The notes beneath the pieces were generated by a model that saw nothing but the letters and a program-made list of their open reading frames with translations, searched no databases and had not been told where the DNA came from. Shown one piece after another: positions 47,726 to 59,245 of a stretch of DNA of 64,000 nucleotides. Each line of letters opens with the position of its first letter. The first letter of the stretch is position 1. This DNA comes from Ancylostoma caninum (taxonomy: Eukaryota; Nematoda; Chromadorea; Rhabditida; Ancylostomatidae), in the NCBI GenBank assembly GCA_037903475.1, contig JBAJFG010000538.1, positions 1,364,001 through 1,428,000 of the forward strand, given 5' to 3'. The position numbers and the translations under genes were made by a program.

Positions 47726-48630
47726 GGGCCCTAATGAATTTCATAAGATCATATCCGACAAAAATCTGAGGGCGCTGAACTCTCCTGCCTGCATCAATGT
47801 TCTAGCAGTACTTGCACATATTTATTCACCATGAACTCTCATGGCGGTCTCCTTCATCGAGCATGATGAAAACCCAAAAGTTCTCCTCCGTGGTATGCAT
47901 TAGTGGGTGCATCGCAAACATCTGTATTTCTAGAGATTTAAGAAGAACGCGAGTTCTCATCATAATCGAACACGCCTACCTTGAAATCGTAAAGAGTGGC
48001 GTTGACTTTGAGCTAAGGAAAGAAGTATATGCACCTACTCATATATTACTGGAATGCATTTCCATGGAGTTTCAAGAAGCAGGGCTAAAAACTGCAGACG
48101 ACTTTTCGAAAAGAATAAAGAAGAGCATTCAAGTGAATGGTGACCATTATAAGGGTTCTCCCTTAGCGAACAGAGTTGTTTGTTTTCGTATACATATTCA
48201 TAGACAGTATTTCGCTAGAAAAGTAGGAATTATTCCTAACTCGTTCCATAATTCTTGTCGTCCTGTATTTACTTCTAAAATAAGCTTTCCATGTAGACAA
48301 AACTTTCCCTAGTTAATTGCTTTCAGTCTCTCTGATCGAGAGGACGTGTCCTTGTGGGTGCTTCGGGTTATCGTAGAGCTTTTTTTTCAGTTATCTTCGC
48401 TGTTTTTTCCGCCCATATCTCTAAATTAATCGGATCTTGATTCTCTACAGTTTTTTAGAATTCACTTCTAATTTTATCCAGTGTTGTCGCTTGCACGTTT
48501 ATCCGAAAATTTTTGCTGTCTCTAACCTCCTTAACAACCACGTATGCTCTTAATTCGGTGCGTTTCTGAAGCATAACCAAATTCGCTTGCACTTTTGATA
48601 CACGTGTTCCTTGCATTTGGTACAGTTATA
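47726..48630. other. Unassigned DNA with one longer open frame
   Basis: A plus-strand frame at 47812-48312 (166 codons) has no recognisable domain, membrane pattern or repeat and may be chance. Confidence 0.3.
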
Positions 48631-49415
48631 TTAGGGTGGTAAGAAAGTCTTGAGCCGATTTTTTGAAAGTTCCAGAACTTTTGATTATTGTTCGGTACCC
48701 ATGACCTACCATGTGGTAATCGTAGACCAAGCTCGGGGCTTCTCCATGATGGGCATATATAGCCGAATTGGCTTTCCTAACTTTAATTACGACGTCAACT
48801 CCAAAAGAGGTCCTTTCACGCAAGATCAGTTTTTCCTTCATTGACCACACCGAAAGGAGTTTCTGGAATAACTGATTACTGGAGATGAGAGTTGTGTCCT
48901 CTACGATTCTAACATACATCTTGCCATGTGGCTCCGTCGAGCAGAAGATCCACCAAATCGCACCCCCACCCTCAGTAACACATACGCCAATCAGTTCCAG
49001 AAGATCGCGGATGCTGTTTGAGAAAAACGGCAAAGGCGAGTTTTTTGTACACCTACGCCATGGTGACGCTAGGCCACATTTTGCTTAAGGGACCCCTGAA
49101 AAATAGGAGGAGCTGGGTTGTTACCGTATTCTCCTGACGTTGCCACTTCTGACTGTCACTTATTTCATCCCCTCGAGGCATTCCTGGCTAAGAAAAAACT
49201 CACCAAAGTTGACCATGTTGGAACGGAGGTCAGCGATTTCTTTGGCTTCCAGTGTTCCCAGTTCTGGGAGAAGGGGAACGCTGACGGCGTTAGGTGCGGC
49301 ACAGCAGTGACTAACTGTGGCTATTATATTGTTGAGCAAATTTCATTGTAGGCTGAGTAATAAAATAAAGCGCAAAAAAAGTCCAAAACGGCTCAAGACT
49401 TTCTTACCACCCTAA
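48631..49415 (+). mobile_element. Decayed mariner element, 785 bp, second family
   Basis: Inverted ends TTAGGGTGGTAAGAAAGTCT lie within TA dinucleotides (48629-48630 and 49416-49417). Plus-strand transposase pieces are: ITGDESCVLYDSNIHLAMWL near 48868-48930 (the first catalytic Asp region, TGDE), then YSPDVATSDCHLFHPLEAFL near 49125-49185, where the family has SPDLAPSDYHLF, then FWEKGNADGVRC. The N-terminal DNA-binding half is missing and stops interrupt the rest. Confidence 0.88.
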
Positions 49416-50383
49416 TACAACGGTTACACATTGGCAGTTTTAAAATAATAAAACTCGATAAAACTTGGAAAAACAATTCGTAGTTGCGCTTCTACGGGAT
49501 GTAAGTACGTATCTAAGGAATGCTTTCAGCGTAGCAATACCCGGCTTCTGCAAATCCATCCGGTGCACAGGAGTACACAAGACTATAAGTCTTGTTCTTG
49601 TTTTGGAATCTGGCTACGGTTTTCTTTTCATCTCCTTAATATCGTAGGAAATTTAGCCATAAATTTTTTGAGATCTTTTCAATATGCGTGGGTTTCGTAA
49701 CTGTGCGACTCGACTGCTTCTGATCGGGTCGCACATATCGTGGCCGTCTCCGCAATGTCATAGGGTCATGAAAAAGGTATGAACTCCTCTGAACAAGAGC
49801 TTCAGGGGTTTTTAGGATGGGCGAGCAACGATTCGTGGCACGTTTGATCTTTTACTCATCGCCGACGGAAACAATTACCTCTTTGCCGGAAACAATATCC
49901 AATTATGTTTATTCGTGATGAGCTAACGTCTCATTGTCGCTCCACTCCTTAATCGTTCGAGTGGGATTAACGTATTTAACATAAGATAGTGATGTTCAAC
50001 ATTCATCATGTGATTCCGTGGCATCCACAAATTAAGTTGTTAATGAATTCTACGTCAGTTGTCTGGTGTGGAGGCACACATCCTAAGCGTGATGCTGTTG
50101 ATCGCTCGAAAAAGTGACAGATTAGCAGAAGTCACCCATCGTGGCACGTTCATGACATCGGCGCCTCGCTTACGTACTAGTACTACGTGTGTTTTTTCCA
50201 GTCGCTCTCACTGTGTTGGCCTGGCTTACTTAACAGGAGCTGCTCATCTAAAATGTACTGAACATGCAGAACTTGTTCGAGTGCGACTCACGTTATTTGC
50301 TTTCTCTTGTTTTTTTTTTAAATTTCCCGCAAACAGTCGTTGCGTTTTCGGATGACTAGCTCATTTATAGGAGACCATAAGTA
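49416..50383. other. Unassigned intergenic DNA
   Basis: No recognisable gene; open frames at 49465-49647 and 50059-50355 show no domain. Confidence 0.35.
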
Positions 50384-51229
50384 TTAGGTGTTAACATAAG
50401 TCCTTGCGCTTTTTATTTGGATGCACTTTTCTCCATCAATTTGTTAGCTTCTGGATACAAGTCATGTAAGGGTTTGAAAGCGCTATTCTTTCGCTCTAAG
50501 AATCTTGTAAGCATTTTTTCTGAAACGATAGGTCGCTTAAATTTTAAGCCTGCGAATTGAAGCAGGGAGTGAATGGAAAACAGCACAACCGGCAACTGCC
50601 TATCCTGGCATTCCGTTGAAGCTCGAAAAGCCATCAAAACTGCCCAGACGACCTTTGGTAGGCACGAGAGAAAGCTTTTGCTTAAATTGACTGATCATCA
50701 GCGATTTTTCAAGTTCAAAGGAGACATATTTTGTCTTCATAACACCAACCGAACAGATTTCTTTCACGAAGACCTGGGAATTGCTGCAGAGGAACCATAT
50801 GGTATAGGGAGATATCATAGTTTTCGAAGCCCACAAAAAACTGAGGTAATTCTGCTAGAAGAATCTAATCTCAAGTGTCTAGCCATCTTAGCCCGTGATA
50901 CCGTCGGACCCACCCTTGCCAGCGTCGTCAAACTGGCCCTCCAATAGTTCCACTAACGATGTTCTTCTGCATTTATATTCTACAAAGCTTACACATTCAA
51001 ACAGTATTGGGTATTTTTCGGTCTCTATTGAATAGCAGAAGAAAATGGGATTTTTCCTCGAATTGGCGCTTCTACTCCAAAAAATTCAATACCTCTATGA
51101 AACCTACCAGTGGTACGATAGTAGAGGAAGTCAAGCGCTTCCAGAAGGTATAGAGCATGTTACGGAAAAATGGTAATGGGGTGGAAAGAATCGCAAATGA
51201 AAGAAGCAAGGATTTATGTTAACAACTAA
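50384..51229. mobile_element. Mariner-like element, 846 bp, third or fourth TIR family
   Basis: TTAGGTGTTAACATAAGTCC at the left pairs with TTAGTTGTTAACATAAATCC read from the right, both inside TA (50382-50383 and 51230-51231). Internal frames on both strands (for example 50413-50637 minus, 50573-50947 plus) do not show transposase motifs that I trust. The TIRs resemble those of 41798-42568. Confidence 0.7.
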
Positions 51230-52949
51230 TACATATGTAGATCCGTCACCGCATCGTGGATTGGACTTGATTCCACAATTTTTGTTATACTTGTCCATTT
51301 CGAAACGTACGTGGTGAGATCATCAACACTTGAGTAATTATTTGGCATAAAAAAACACAAAAAAATACTCCAATCTGTTCTATCGTGATTATGTTGCATT
51401 TGCGTAATACGTAATTACATTTCTGGACACTATGCATGAAGTTCATTTCATGAATATTGCTCTCTAACATTTGTAAGCTTCGAAAAATTGTGCTTATTTT
51501 CGTAAAGCACCACCAATTCAGATGAAATCAATGTGTCGGAAAATCACTAGACTAAGAGTTCTAAAACGTATAGCTCGTACTATAGTCTGTTTCAAAAACG
51601 ACGATAGCTGGGTTTTTGTGCCAATGATCTGCATTTCTCGTCTGCGTTCCCGCATTTGACACAATTTGTTTCTTTCTCTAATATCTTCAGAAATATGTTT
51701 GCCAATGAAACGCGCTATAGCTGTAGTTCCTCTAGTGTTCTTCTTTCTGAATGCCTACTTTTTCCACATTTGTTCATCTCTAGCGATGCATCCGATACTA
51801 AAGCACTTTTGTTCCTCTTCGTGACGATTGTTATCGTTTCATCTCAAAACACTAATTTCCTCACTTCAGGGTCAGGAAATGAATTAAAAGATAGATCACG
51901 AGGAGGTGGAGGGAGGGGGAGGGGCGGAGATGATTGGCTTATGGAGTATTCGAGAACATACCGCTGCTCCACAGAGCGCATATAACCTCAGCCATGGGCC
52001 TGAAATTCTCAGAGACTACCTTTGCTCATCTCCTTGGTGTTATTATGCGGCGCCTTCATGGCATTTGCTGTCAAAATTGCTGCCTACAGTTTTTTATTGT
52101 GCGAAGTTAAGTAGTAGTCTCAGAGAAATGTTTCAACATGCGCAATAGGCTTCACATTTGTTATAAACTCATCACATATAAGCTTGTTGCCGTCATCATT
52201 GTGAACATTGAATACGAATTCGCCTTGATCTGACGTGTCTCAAGACAGAACGCCTGCATGCTCGCAAGTGTGCTGAAGAGGACAATATCAGAATCTTTCG
52301 AAAATTGTCATTTTTGGGAGTCACGATAGGTACGCGATCGATACTGTATCTTACAGATTCCCCTCAAATTTTGCACAAAAGGGTTTTTGAGGTGCAGACT
52401 CCGAATGTTGCATAAATTTTGTACCAAATCCTCGTTTTTGTGTGGCTACAGAAGGACCACCGTGGACTTCCAACAGAATTTGCCCATCTCAGTAGGAAAA
52501 TGGCAATTTCATTCGAAATTATGTTGATAATCGTAATCAGCATCTGAAACTATTCCTCGTTGCAAAATTTGAGAGGACTCCCATAGATAACTTATCTACC
52601 GCTTACCCCGCAAAAAAGGTTACGTTACCATATTCGTGTTGACCAACTTGAGTAACCTTACTGTGCAAAGTTCCAGCGGAAAAGTTCCTTCGAGTGATCT
52701 TCTCAGTATCATACTTCTATGAAGGGGTTTTGTATGAAATGTATATGTGTAGGAAGCACCAGATGTCGAGGCCTACACGACGCAGTAAAATCTGCTGCGA
52801 GCTGGTCAGCTTTGAGCGAAAACTAGGTATCACATACTGGGGAAAGCCAGAGTGTGGGGCCGCTGCGGGAAGTCTGCGGACAGTCCAGTTAAGGGACAAG
52901 GCAGGTCAAAAATGAAGGCAATTATAACAATTCATCAATGCATAATCTA
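51230..52949. other. Intergenic DNA with a dispersed repeat near 52.3-52.7 kb
   Basis: Contains ATGTTGATAATCGTAATCAG near 52520, a member of the repeat family seen at 24 kb and 44.7 kb. A purine-rich stretch, GGAGGTGGAGGGAGGGGGAG, is at about 51900. No gene recognised. Confidence 0.4.
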
Positions 52950-53960
52950 CTGCAGTTGCCAAAGAGTCGACAAATGCTAACCTTATCGAGATAGATTATT
53001 GCTCCGATATTGGTGATACTTTTGGTGGGATTCGTTTGGCAACCTCGCCGACGGGTTTGCCAACAATCCAGGCGAACGAAATCCATCAAATGTATTGCCA
53101 AACAAGAAGTTCCATCAAATGTATCAAACCTCCCCAGTTGTATCGCCACACGAACCTTACCAATTGTATCGCTACACAATTAGAACTACAATTATTTATT
53201 CTTTGTCGCACATACACTGTTGATGTGTTCCCAGTTTTTCATGCGAAGAATTTTGAAGAATTGGCGAGTTTGAGCAGATCTGTCTATCTTCCAGCCACAT
53301 CCTTGGTGTTTATTCCATTAAATCGAGTGAAGTCGTCTAGCCATCCTGATTTACGGCAAGAGACTAATCTTTGTTCGAGTGGGATCCAATCAGTTGAGGC
53401 TCGAGCCCTCAGCTGTCTCGCACAATCACAACCGATCCGTTCTTCGTGGCATACGGTCCAGGCCAGCCAACTTCGTGTTGGACCGGGCTTCTTTCTCCTC
53501 TGCGTGATAGGGTGAGCGAGGCGGAGAGACCCAACCTCTCAGGAGGGACGCTGGAGTAGAAGCCGTATCGCCACACGAGCCTTGCAAATTGTATCGTCGA
53601 ACAAAAGGGTCATCAACCCCGCAAACATTTCGATATAATTACGAATCGTGACATGATACGAATAACTCGGAGTCCGCTGCCTTCCCAACTGAGCCATCCG
53701 GATCGACACCGTCGATGGCTAAGCCTCCAACTAAGAACGAAATGAACGTGTTATCCCTCGTAATTCTTATCTTATCTCGTTAATCTGTAAAATGTATCGG
53801 CAACTTACCTTCAGTATTGCCACACACCCATAAAATATGAAGCCAACAGATTCCTCCGCCTTTTGTAGTGCCAAACAAAATCTTGACCCATTCTCTCGTA
53901 AAATGTATTGCCAAAAACATTATCTCGCCAAATGTACCGCTACCAAACTTCGGAGTGTTC
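52950..53960. repeat. Array of a short GTAT(C/T)GCCA(A/C)AC motif
   Basis: Variants of AATGTATTGCCAAAC or GTATCGCCACAC recur near 53090, 53118, 53140, 53163, 53568, 53588, 53794, 53818, 53866, 53904 and 53932. Looser copies (TTGCCAAAG, TTTGCCAAC and the inverse TTTGGCAAC) lie at 52955-53060. Within clusters the spacing is about 22-28 bp. All strong copies are in the same orientation. Probably a decayed minisatellite, but the core is better kept than the spacers. Confidence 0.55.
53665..53706 (-). other. tRNA-like 5' half (A-box region)
   Basis: The minus strand reads GGATGGCTCAGTTGGGAAGG followed by CAGCGGACTCCGAG, with the A box TGGCTCAGTTGG and an anticodon-loop-like CTCCGAG (CCG). The 3' anticodon stem, T arm and CCA-side acceptor do not fold, so it is a tRNA fragment or the head of a SINE, not a tRNA gene. 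Confidence 0.4.
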
Positions 53961-54468
53961 TCTAAAGGAGCAAAATCAAGTTTCAGTCATATCAGAGTCA
54001 TTTTTGTTTAGCTGGCCACCCTCTGCCTTTTGTTCATCATTGCTCACCCAGCTTTCAATTAAGGTCGACTTGATTCATGGCACGTCGATGAATCTCTAGC
54101 CTTGCTTATTTATCTATCCGACGGCGAAAGTGCATTGCTTTGCCCAAATGTCGCAGCTATGAAACCTGCAAAAAGTTAGTTTAATGAAAGGACTGTTCAA
54201 TACGTTAAATGATGGTCGGCACGCAGTACATAATCCCTTCCCAGATAATTATGGCGCTTTTTTGTTTCTTAAGCATTACTCAGTACATATTTATAGCTTG
54301 TAATTAGCACTAAACAGACAAGTACTAATTCAATTCCCTCACTTAACTTCTTGGTTCTGGTCATGCGTTTATTGCGTGACATAAGTTAATCAAGCATTTA
54401 TGGAATAAAATACTTTTACGAAATTATACTCGTCGCCAATGGAATAGTGATTACTAATCCTTTTTTTA

Positions 54469-54783
54469 GACGAGAATAATACCTCAGAATGAGTCTGATA
54501 ATCAAGTTTATAAGGACACCGCCTCCACATGCCACCCATTATTCAAGTGGTAATCCCATTGTTAGTTCCAGGAACTCTTTCTCTCGATGTTGTGACTCAT
54601 ATGAGACCACAACTACTAATCCATCGATAGACGAGAATAATGCCTCAGAATGAGTCTGATAGCCAAGTTTATAAGGACACCGCCTTCACATGCCACCATT
54701 ATTGAAGTGGTGATCCCTCTGTCATTCCAGGAACTCTTTCTCTCGATGTTGTGACTCCTATAAGACCACGATATTTCCTTTGC
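54469..54783 (+). repeat. Tandem duplication, two units of about 155-160 bp
   Basis: AGACGAGAATAAT(A/G)CCTCAG through CTCTTTCTCTCGATGTTGTG occurs at 54469-54628 and again at 54629-54783 with about 10% differences by eye, including small indels. Confidence 0.9.
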
Positions 54784-56140
54784 TCTTGTGATGTAGTTCA
54801 AATTAGCTGATGGGGGAGAAAAAAGCCAGGTAAATTATTCTATGAACATGATGAATTGTGTGCTCAACTTGCAGTCTCTGTGTTCTAATGTTCATATCTA
54901 CACTGGCGGCCACATATTTAGCACACCCACGATTTTCGACTACAGAATTTTCTGCACATCTCAGCCTCAGGATGAACAATCAAAGCCAAGTTTGACTATA
55001 TGTTCGAGCTCTATGGGGGCTTCCTTCCTATTCCTCATCAGGGTAGACTCTCAGTTAGAAGTGGATTAAAAGTGAATTTCCAGTTTCGTCGGCTTTCCCA
55101 AAATATGTATTAAAGTTTCGCAGCTACCTGTGGAGTGGTGATTTAAACTGAGCACTCATTTTGCTATGAGAGCTATTCGCGCACTCTCCGTACCAGCACC
55201 ATCCAGAGACAGAAATAAACCGTCAAATTGTCAAAGACCTCATTTCATTGAATCTCGAGAATAATGCAAGAGCCAGAATTTTCCTGTGAGCACCTGAATG
55301 CCTGTCAGCAGAGAAAAATCCACGGCCGAATTGCATGCATTTTTCTTGCAATCGCCATAAATCCTTTTTTCCCAAACTTCCGAGCCATATTGACGGCGCT
55401 TGTTCTTCCCTGAGCGGGAAAATGCGCACTAATATCTATAATAAAATTACATTTTCCCTTGATTTGATAAATTGATGTAAGAGTGCACCGAAAACACTGC
55501 CAAAAGTATTGCATTTTGAGCTCCAGACGCAAAGAATGAGCGCACCTCCATTGAGAAACATTTCCTGAACGAATGGAGCAGAAATAAGAAAGAGAATACT
55601 ATGCCCCATCACATTTTCGAGTATTGTCCAGATATCTCTTTCAAAGCTTGAAATACTAATTTCATATCTCCATCAGTTAATCGCCCGAAACTGGCTGAGT
55701 GCTACTACAGGACTGTACAAAATTACGGAGACAAGGGCTCGATGCGCGTTTTTCGACTTATCTCGAGTTCTGGAGTTGCATCCAATCTTTTGCTGTTCAT
55801 TTGTTCAATTGTACAGCTCCTTCCAAAACATTACCTTACACTATGATTTTTAGGAACAGCTAGGGCGTCAGTCAAGCCTAGTTTTACCACTCAATTATAT
55901 TTTTTGTGTAGGCTTGGCGCGCATATTGTGCTAATGTGTAAAATTTTACAAGAGGCACGCTAAGCAGTACAACGAAAACTACAAGGTGTGGGAAACAGAA
56001 AAACGTTAAAGTCATTGTGAATCGCCACCTACCTTGGCTATGAGATCCAGAATTTCGTGCGGATACGCCGAAATTCAAGGCGGGCTGAGGATGCTTTTCA
56101 ATTCTAATCACTATCATTAAATGTATTATGAGGGAAATAC
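54784..56140. other. Unassigned intergenic DNA
   Basis: Short open frames only; no domain or repeat recognised. Confidence 0.35.
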
Positions 56141-56244
56141 TTCTCAGAACTTTGAGATTGTAAGTTGATGAGCCTAATAAGTTCCAGTCCATTTCTCAGA
56201 ACTTTGAGATTGGAAGTTGATGAGCCTAATACGTTCCAGTCCCC
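56141..56244 (+). repeat. Tandem duplication, 2 x 52 bp
   Basis: TTCTCAGAACTTTGAGATTG...GTTCCAGTCC at 56141-56192 is repeated at 56193-56244 with only a few base changes, indicating a recent local duplication. Confidence 0.92.
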
Positions 56245-58158
56245 TCCCTAAATAGTGAAAAAAGAACCAGAAACATCCCTAAAGTACGTTTTTGCTCTGT
56301 TTTTGCACAGGAAGTCATATCCGCTTCCTTATAAATCTTATTTTCAGCACTCATTTGAGCAGATTTCTTGTTATGATATTCATTCGAGGACAAAAACCTT
56401 CACTCTCATAAAAATTGTTAAACCCTTGGAGCAAACGCTTTTAGAAAGGGCAGATTATCTAGGAAGGCTGCACTTCCGCGCCACAGCAGGCGACCAGTTC
56501 GAATTCTTCATGTGTTTTCTCGCCGGTGGTAGGAAAAATCGTGCGATGTGATGGTGGCTTTTGTTCATTGTAGAATGAAAAATATTGCATTGGAAACAAA
56601 ATTGCCAACTCGTTTTCCAACGTTGGATATGAACCTTTTAGCGTGTCTCCGCAATTTTGGACCAACCCTTACCTTCCAAAACGTGCAGTGTGTACGTACT
56701 CTGAAGATGGAATACTCGTCATCTAGCGACTACTTGAAGCAACTGAAAATGGGAGAATGGACCTTAAATTGCTCATTCCTGGTGTTCCTTCTCTTATCTC
56801 TCACGCTTATTAGTCAGTGTCGCTTCCATTATTTTTTGATCCAACTCAGAAACAGCAATATTTTCAAGAGTTTTGTGAATGTAGTTTCGGTGTACTTGGG
56901 AAAAGATGAATACTCGAGAATCTCTGAGGAGATATACGTTAGGAATGGAAATTCTTTGCACCAATATTAGTCACTGTCGTTTCCTTTCACTTTCCGAGCA
57001 CACTATTGCCGCTGTCTAAAATGCAGCACTCAGTGTAGTACTTTTCATTTTTGCAGAATCACCAGAGCGACTGTAGACAATCGTACTCTTATTGCATGGC
57101 TAACGATACCATTCTACTCTTGAACCACGCTGAAAAATGCTGATTGTACGTATAGAAAATAATGAGGAAAGGAAAGGTCTTGTGTTAATGTCTCGAAAAA
57201 TGAGAATATGACAAAAGCTACAGCCTACAGTATGCATAATAATATTTAGCAATACAGTTGATGAATGTCACTTTTCCCTCCAGAAACGTGACTTGATGAA
57301 TGCCACCTTTCCCCAGAAATGAAATTTCGGGAATGTTATCTTTTCTCAGAAATGGAATTTGGTGAATGTCACTCCCCCCCCCAAGAGTGAAGTAGCCGGT
57401 GGTCCACACAAAGAGTTGCACGAAAGCCTCGCAAATGTTTTGGCGTCTTGCCTTCCGGCAGAGGCCGGCAATTATCTACTATGTTCCAATCATTGTTCCT
57501 TCCCAATGGTTTTTGAATCTACACGCCATATACATCAATATGGTTTACTAGTACTCCTTCTGAACAGATTTGTGAGAATGCTGTGAAAATTTTCCGGGAA
57601 CAACGATGAAAACAAAGCAGATCAGATCAAGCAATTATTGTTTTTTTATTAATATTATTATTATTCAGCAATTGTTACTGTCATTTATTTTTTATTATCT
57701 TATTTTGATCAGAACTATAGGCTAGTTGTAGACAGGGCGCAGCACTAGGTGGTCAGTGTCGGTTGGGGAGTACTAAGTCCAGTCGGATTCCGAAATGGGC
57801 TACTAAGTAAATACACACTAGGGTTCTTTCAGGAAAAGCAGATGGCACTAAAAAGTGACTTAAATAAGCGTTAGTGAGACGACGAATGATGTTACAGCAA
57901 GAAATGCGTACCATTTAGCGAAGACAGCCTAAAATTCAAGCTAAAATCTTCAAAAAACCGATCTCAGTACCGAACTGCTTGATCCCGCTAGAACTCGTTG
58001 AAACTTGTTATAGGACCTGTCAGATACAGGAAATTGTCATCGGAGCGTGGTTTTTTTTCTCAAACCTGGAACTTTCCCAGGAAATTTCTTTCGTTTGAGG
58101 AAATGTTCCGATACGCTGTCAACTCCAAGAAAAGCACCTAGGTGGTATCAACTCTCCC
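56245..58158. other. Unassigned intergenic DNA
   Basis: Plus-strand frames at 56255-56551 and 56548-56970 lack recognisable domains. A short tandem repeat lies at 57255-57375. Confidence 0.35.
57255..57375. repeat. Short tandem repeat, unit about 36 bp, three copies
   Basis: Units share GATGAATG(T/C)CAC(T/C)TTTCCC and CAGAAATGAAATTT, each diverged. Not clearly coding. Confidence 0.65.
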
Positions 58159-58319
58159 CCAAAGTGGCATCTTTCGTTTTTGAGAAACCGTCTTCGTTTT
58201 TGAAAAAAACCGTCATTAATGGTCAAAAAATGGTCAAAAGCCACCTTTTTGACCATTAATGACAGTTTTTTTTTCCAAAAACGAAGACGGTTTCTCAAAA
58301 ACGAAATGTGCCACTTTGG
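58159..58319. mobile_element. Near-perfect foldback element, about 160 bp
   Basis: CCAAAGTGGCA...TTTCGTTTTTGAGAAACCGT is mirrored by ACGGTTTCTCAAAAACGAAA...TGCCACTTTGG. An inner pair, GTCATTAATGGTCAAAAA / TTTTTGACCATTAATGAC, closes the hairpin. Non-coding; high arm identity suggests a young insertion. Confidence 0.88.
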
Positions 58320-58849
58320 AAGGATACTTGTTGGTGTAGTGCGCATCCACAGTCAAAATTCCAACATGATACGTCTCCTACAGATTGAGCAACACCTGAT
58401 TATCCTTGGAGCGCACCAGAGTGCAGGGTAGGAATGTAGCAATTGGTTGAACGACAGTGATCTTCAGTCACGATTTTGATGATCGTTCAGACGTGCATCT
58501 CTGAAATCTGCTTGTGTCTAACATCAGTAGACGATTAGCGGTCGGCTACGCCCCGGACATTGGTGCTAAGCCCCCTGAATCTGCAGGACGCTACTAAGTC
58601 CTGGTGGTCAATGACCATCTGATGCTGCGCCCTGGTTGTAGAACTCCTTCGGGGTACCTAATAGCAGATGGTATCGCCATAAGTTATAAATGTTCTTTGC
58701 CTTCTACGGAGTTGATTCACTGCGTCCATTTTCCTACGTTGGTGATATTTTTGTGAGTAATCGATAGCAGCAAATATGAAGTTTGTCGTTAGCCTCCTTT
58801 TTTTCTCTGATTTCTTTTCAGTTTTAAGCAAACCGTAGCATTTATAGTG

Positions 58850-59245
58850 GACGTATATGGCAATAGCCCATTCGTGGCCTCGGGAAGGACGCAGCGCAAC
58901 CGCAGCGCCCGCGATCGGTGTAGTCTGCGGGTGTGTAGCGTTATAACTGGAAAGGGCGGTGTTCCAGCTTTGCGATAGGACAATTCATCCAACTGGTCAA
59001 TCACAGAGCTCGACCGCGCCGCCCACTGCAGTTATAACGCTCCATAACCTCGTGTGCTGCCGGAATGCTATTTCTAGGTGCTTTTCTTCCCAATTTGGTA
59101 GGAAATCCTTAAAATCGCTTGTAAAACATGCTAAAAATAGCACAATAGCAGCAGAACATATCGGTTGCTGTGCGCGCGGGGCGGTTGCGCGGCGTCCTTC
59201 GGAGACCGCGGATGGGCCACCGCCATCGACTTCCACTGTAGCTGG
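58850..59245. mobile_element. G+C-rich foldback element, about 400 bp, same family as at 28.6 kb
   Basis: Left arm: TAGTGGACGTATATGGCAATAGCCCATTCG... GGAAGGACGCAGCGCAACCGC. Right arm in complement: CTACAGTGGAAGTCGATGGCGGTGGCCCATCC... GAAGGACGCCGCGCAACCGC. The arm consensus, with GTCGATGGCG and GACGC(A/C)GCGCAACCGC, also bounds the element in the kinesin intron. Confidence 0.65.

Noticed and set aside
47812..48312. A 166-codon plus-strand open frame
   Set aside because: No recognisable domain, splice support or codon pattern; left as unassigned DNA.
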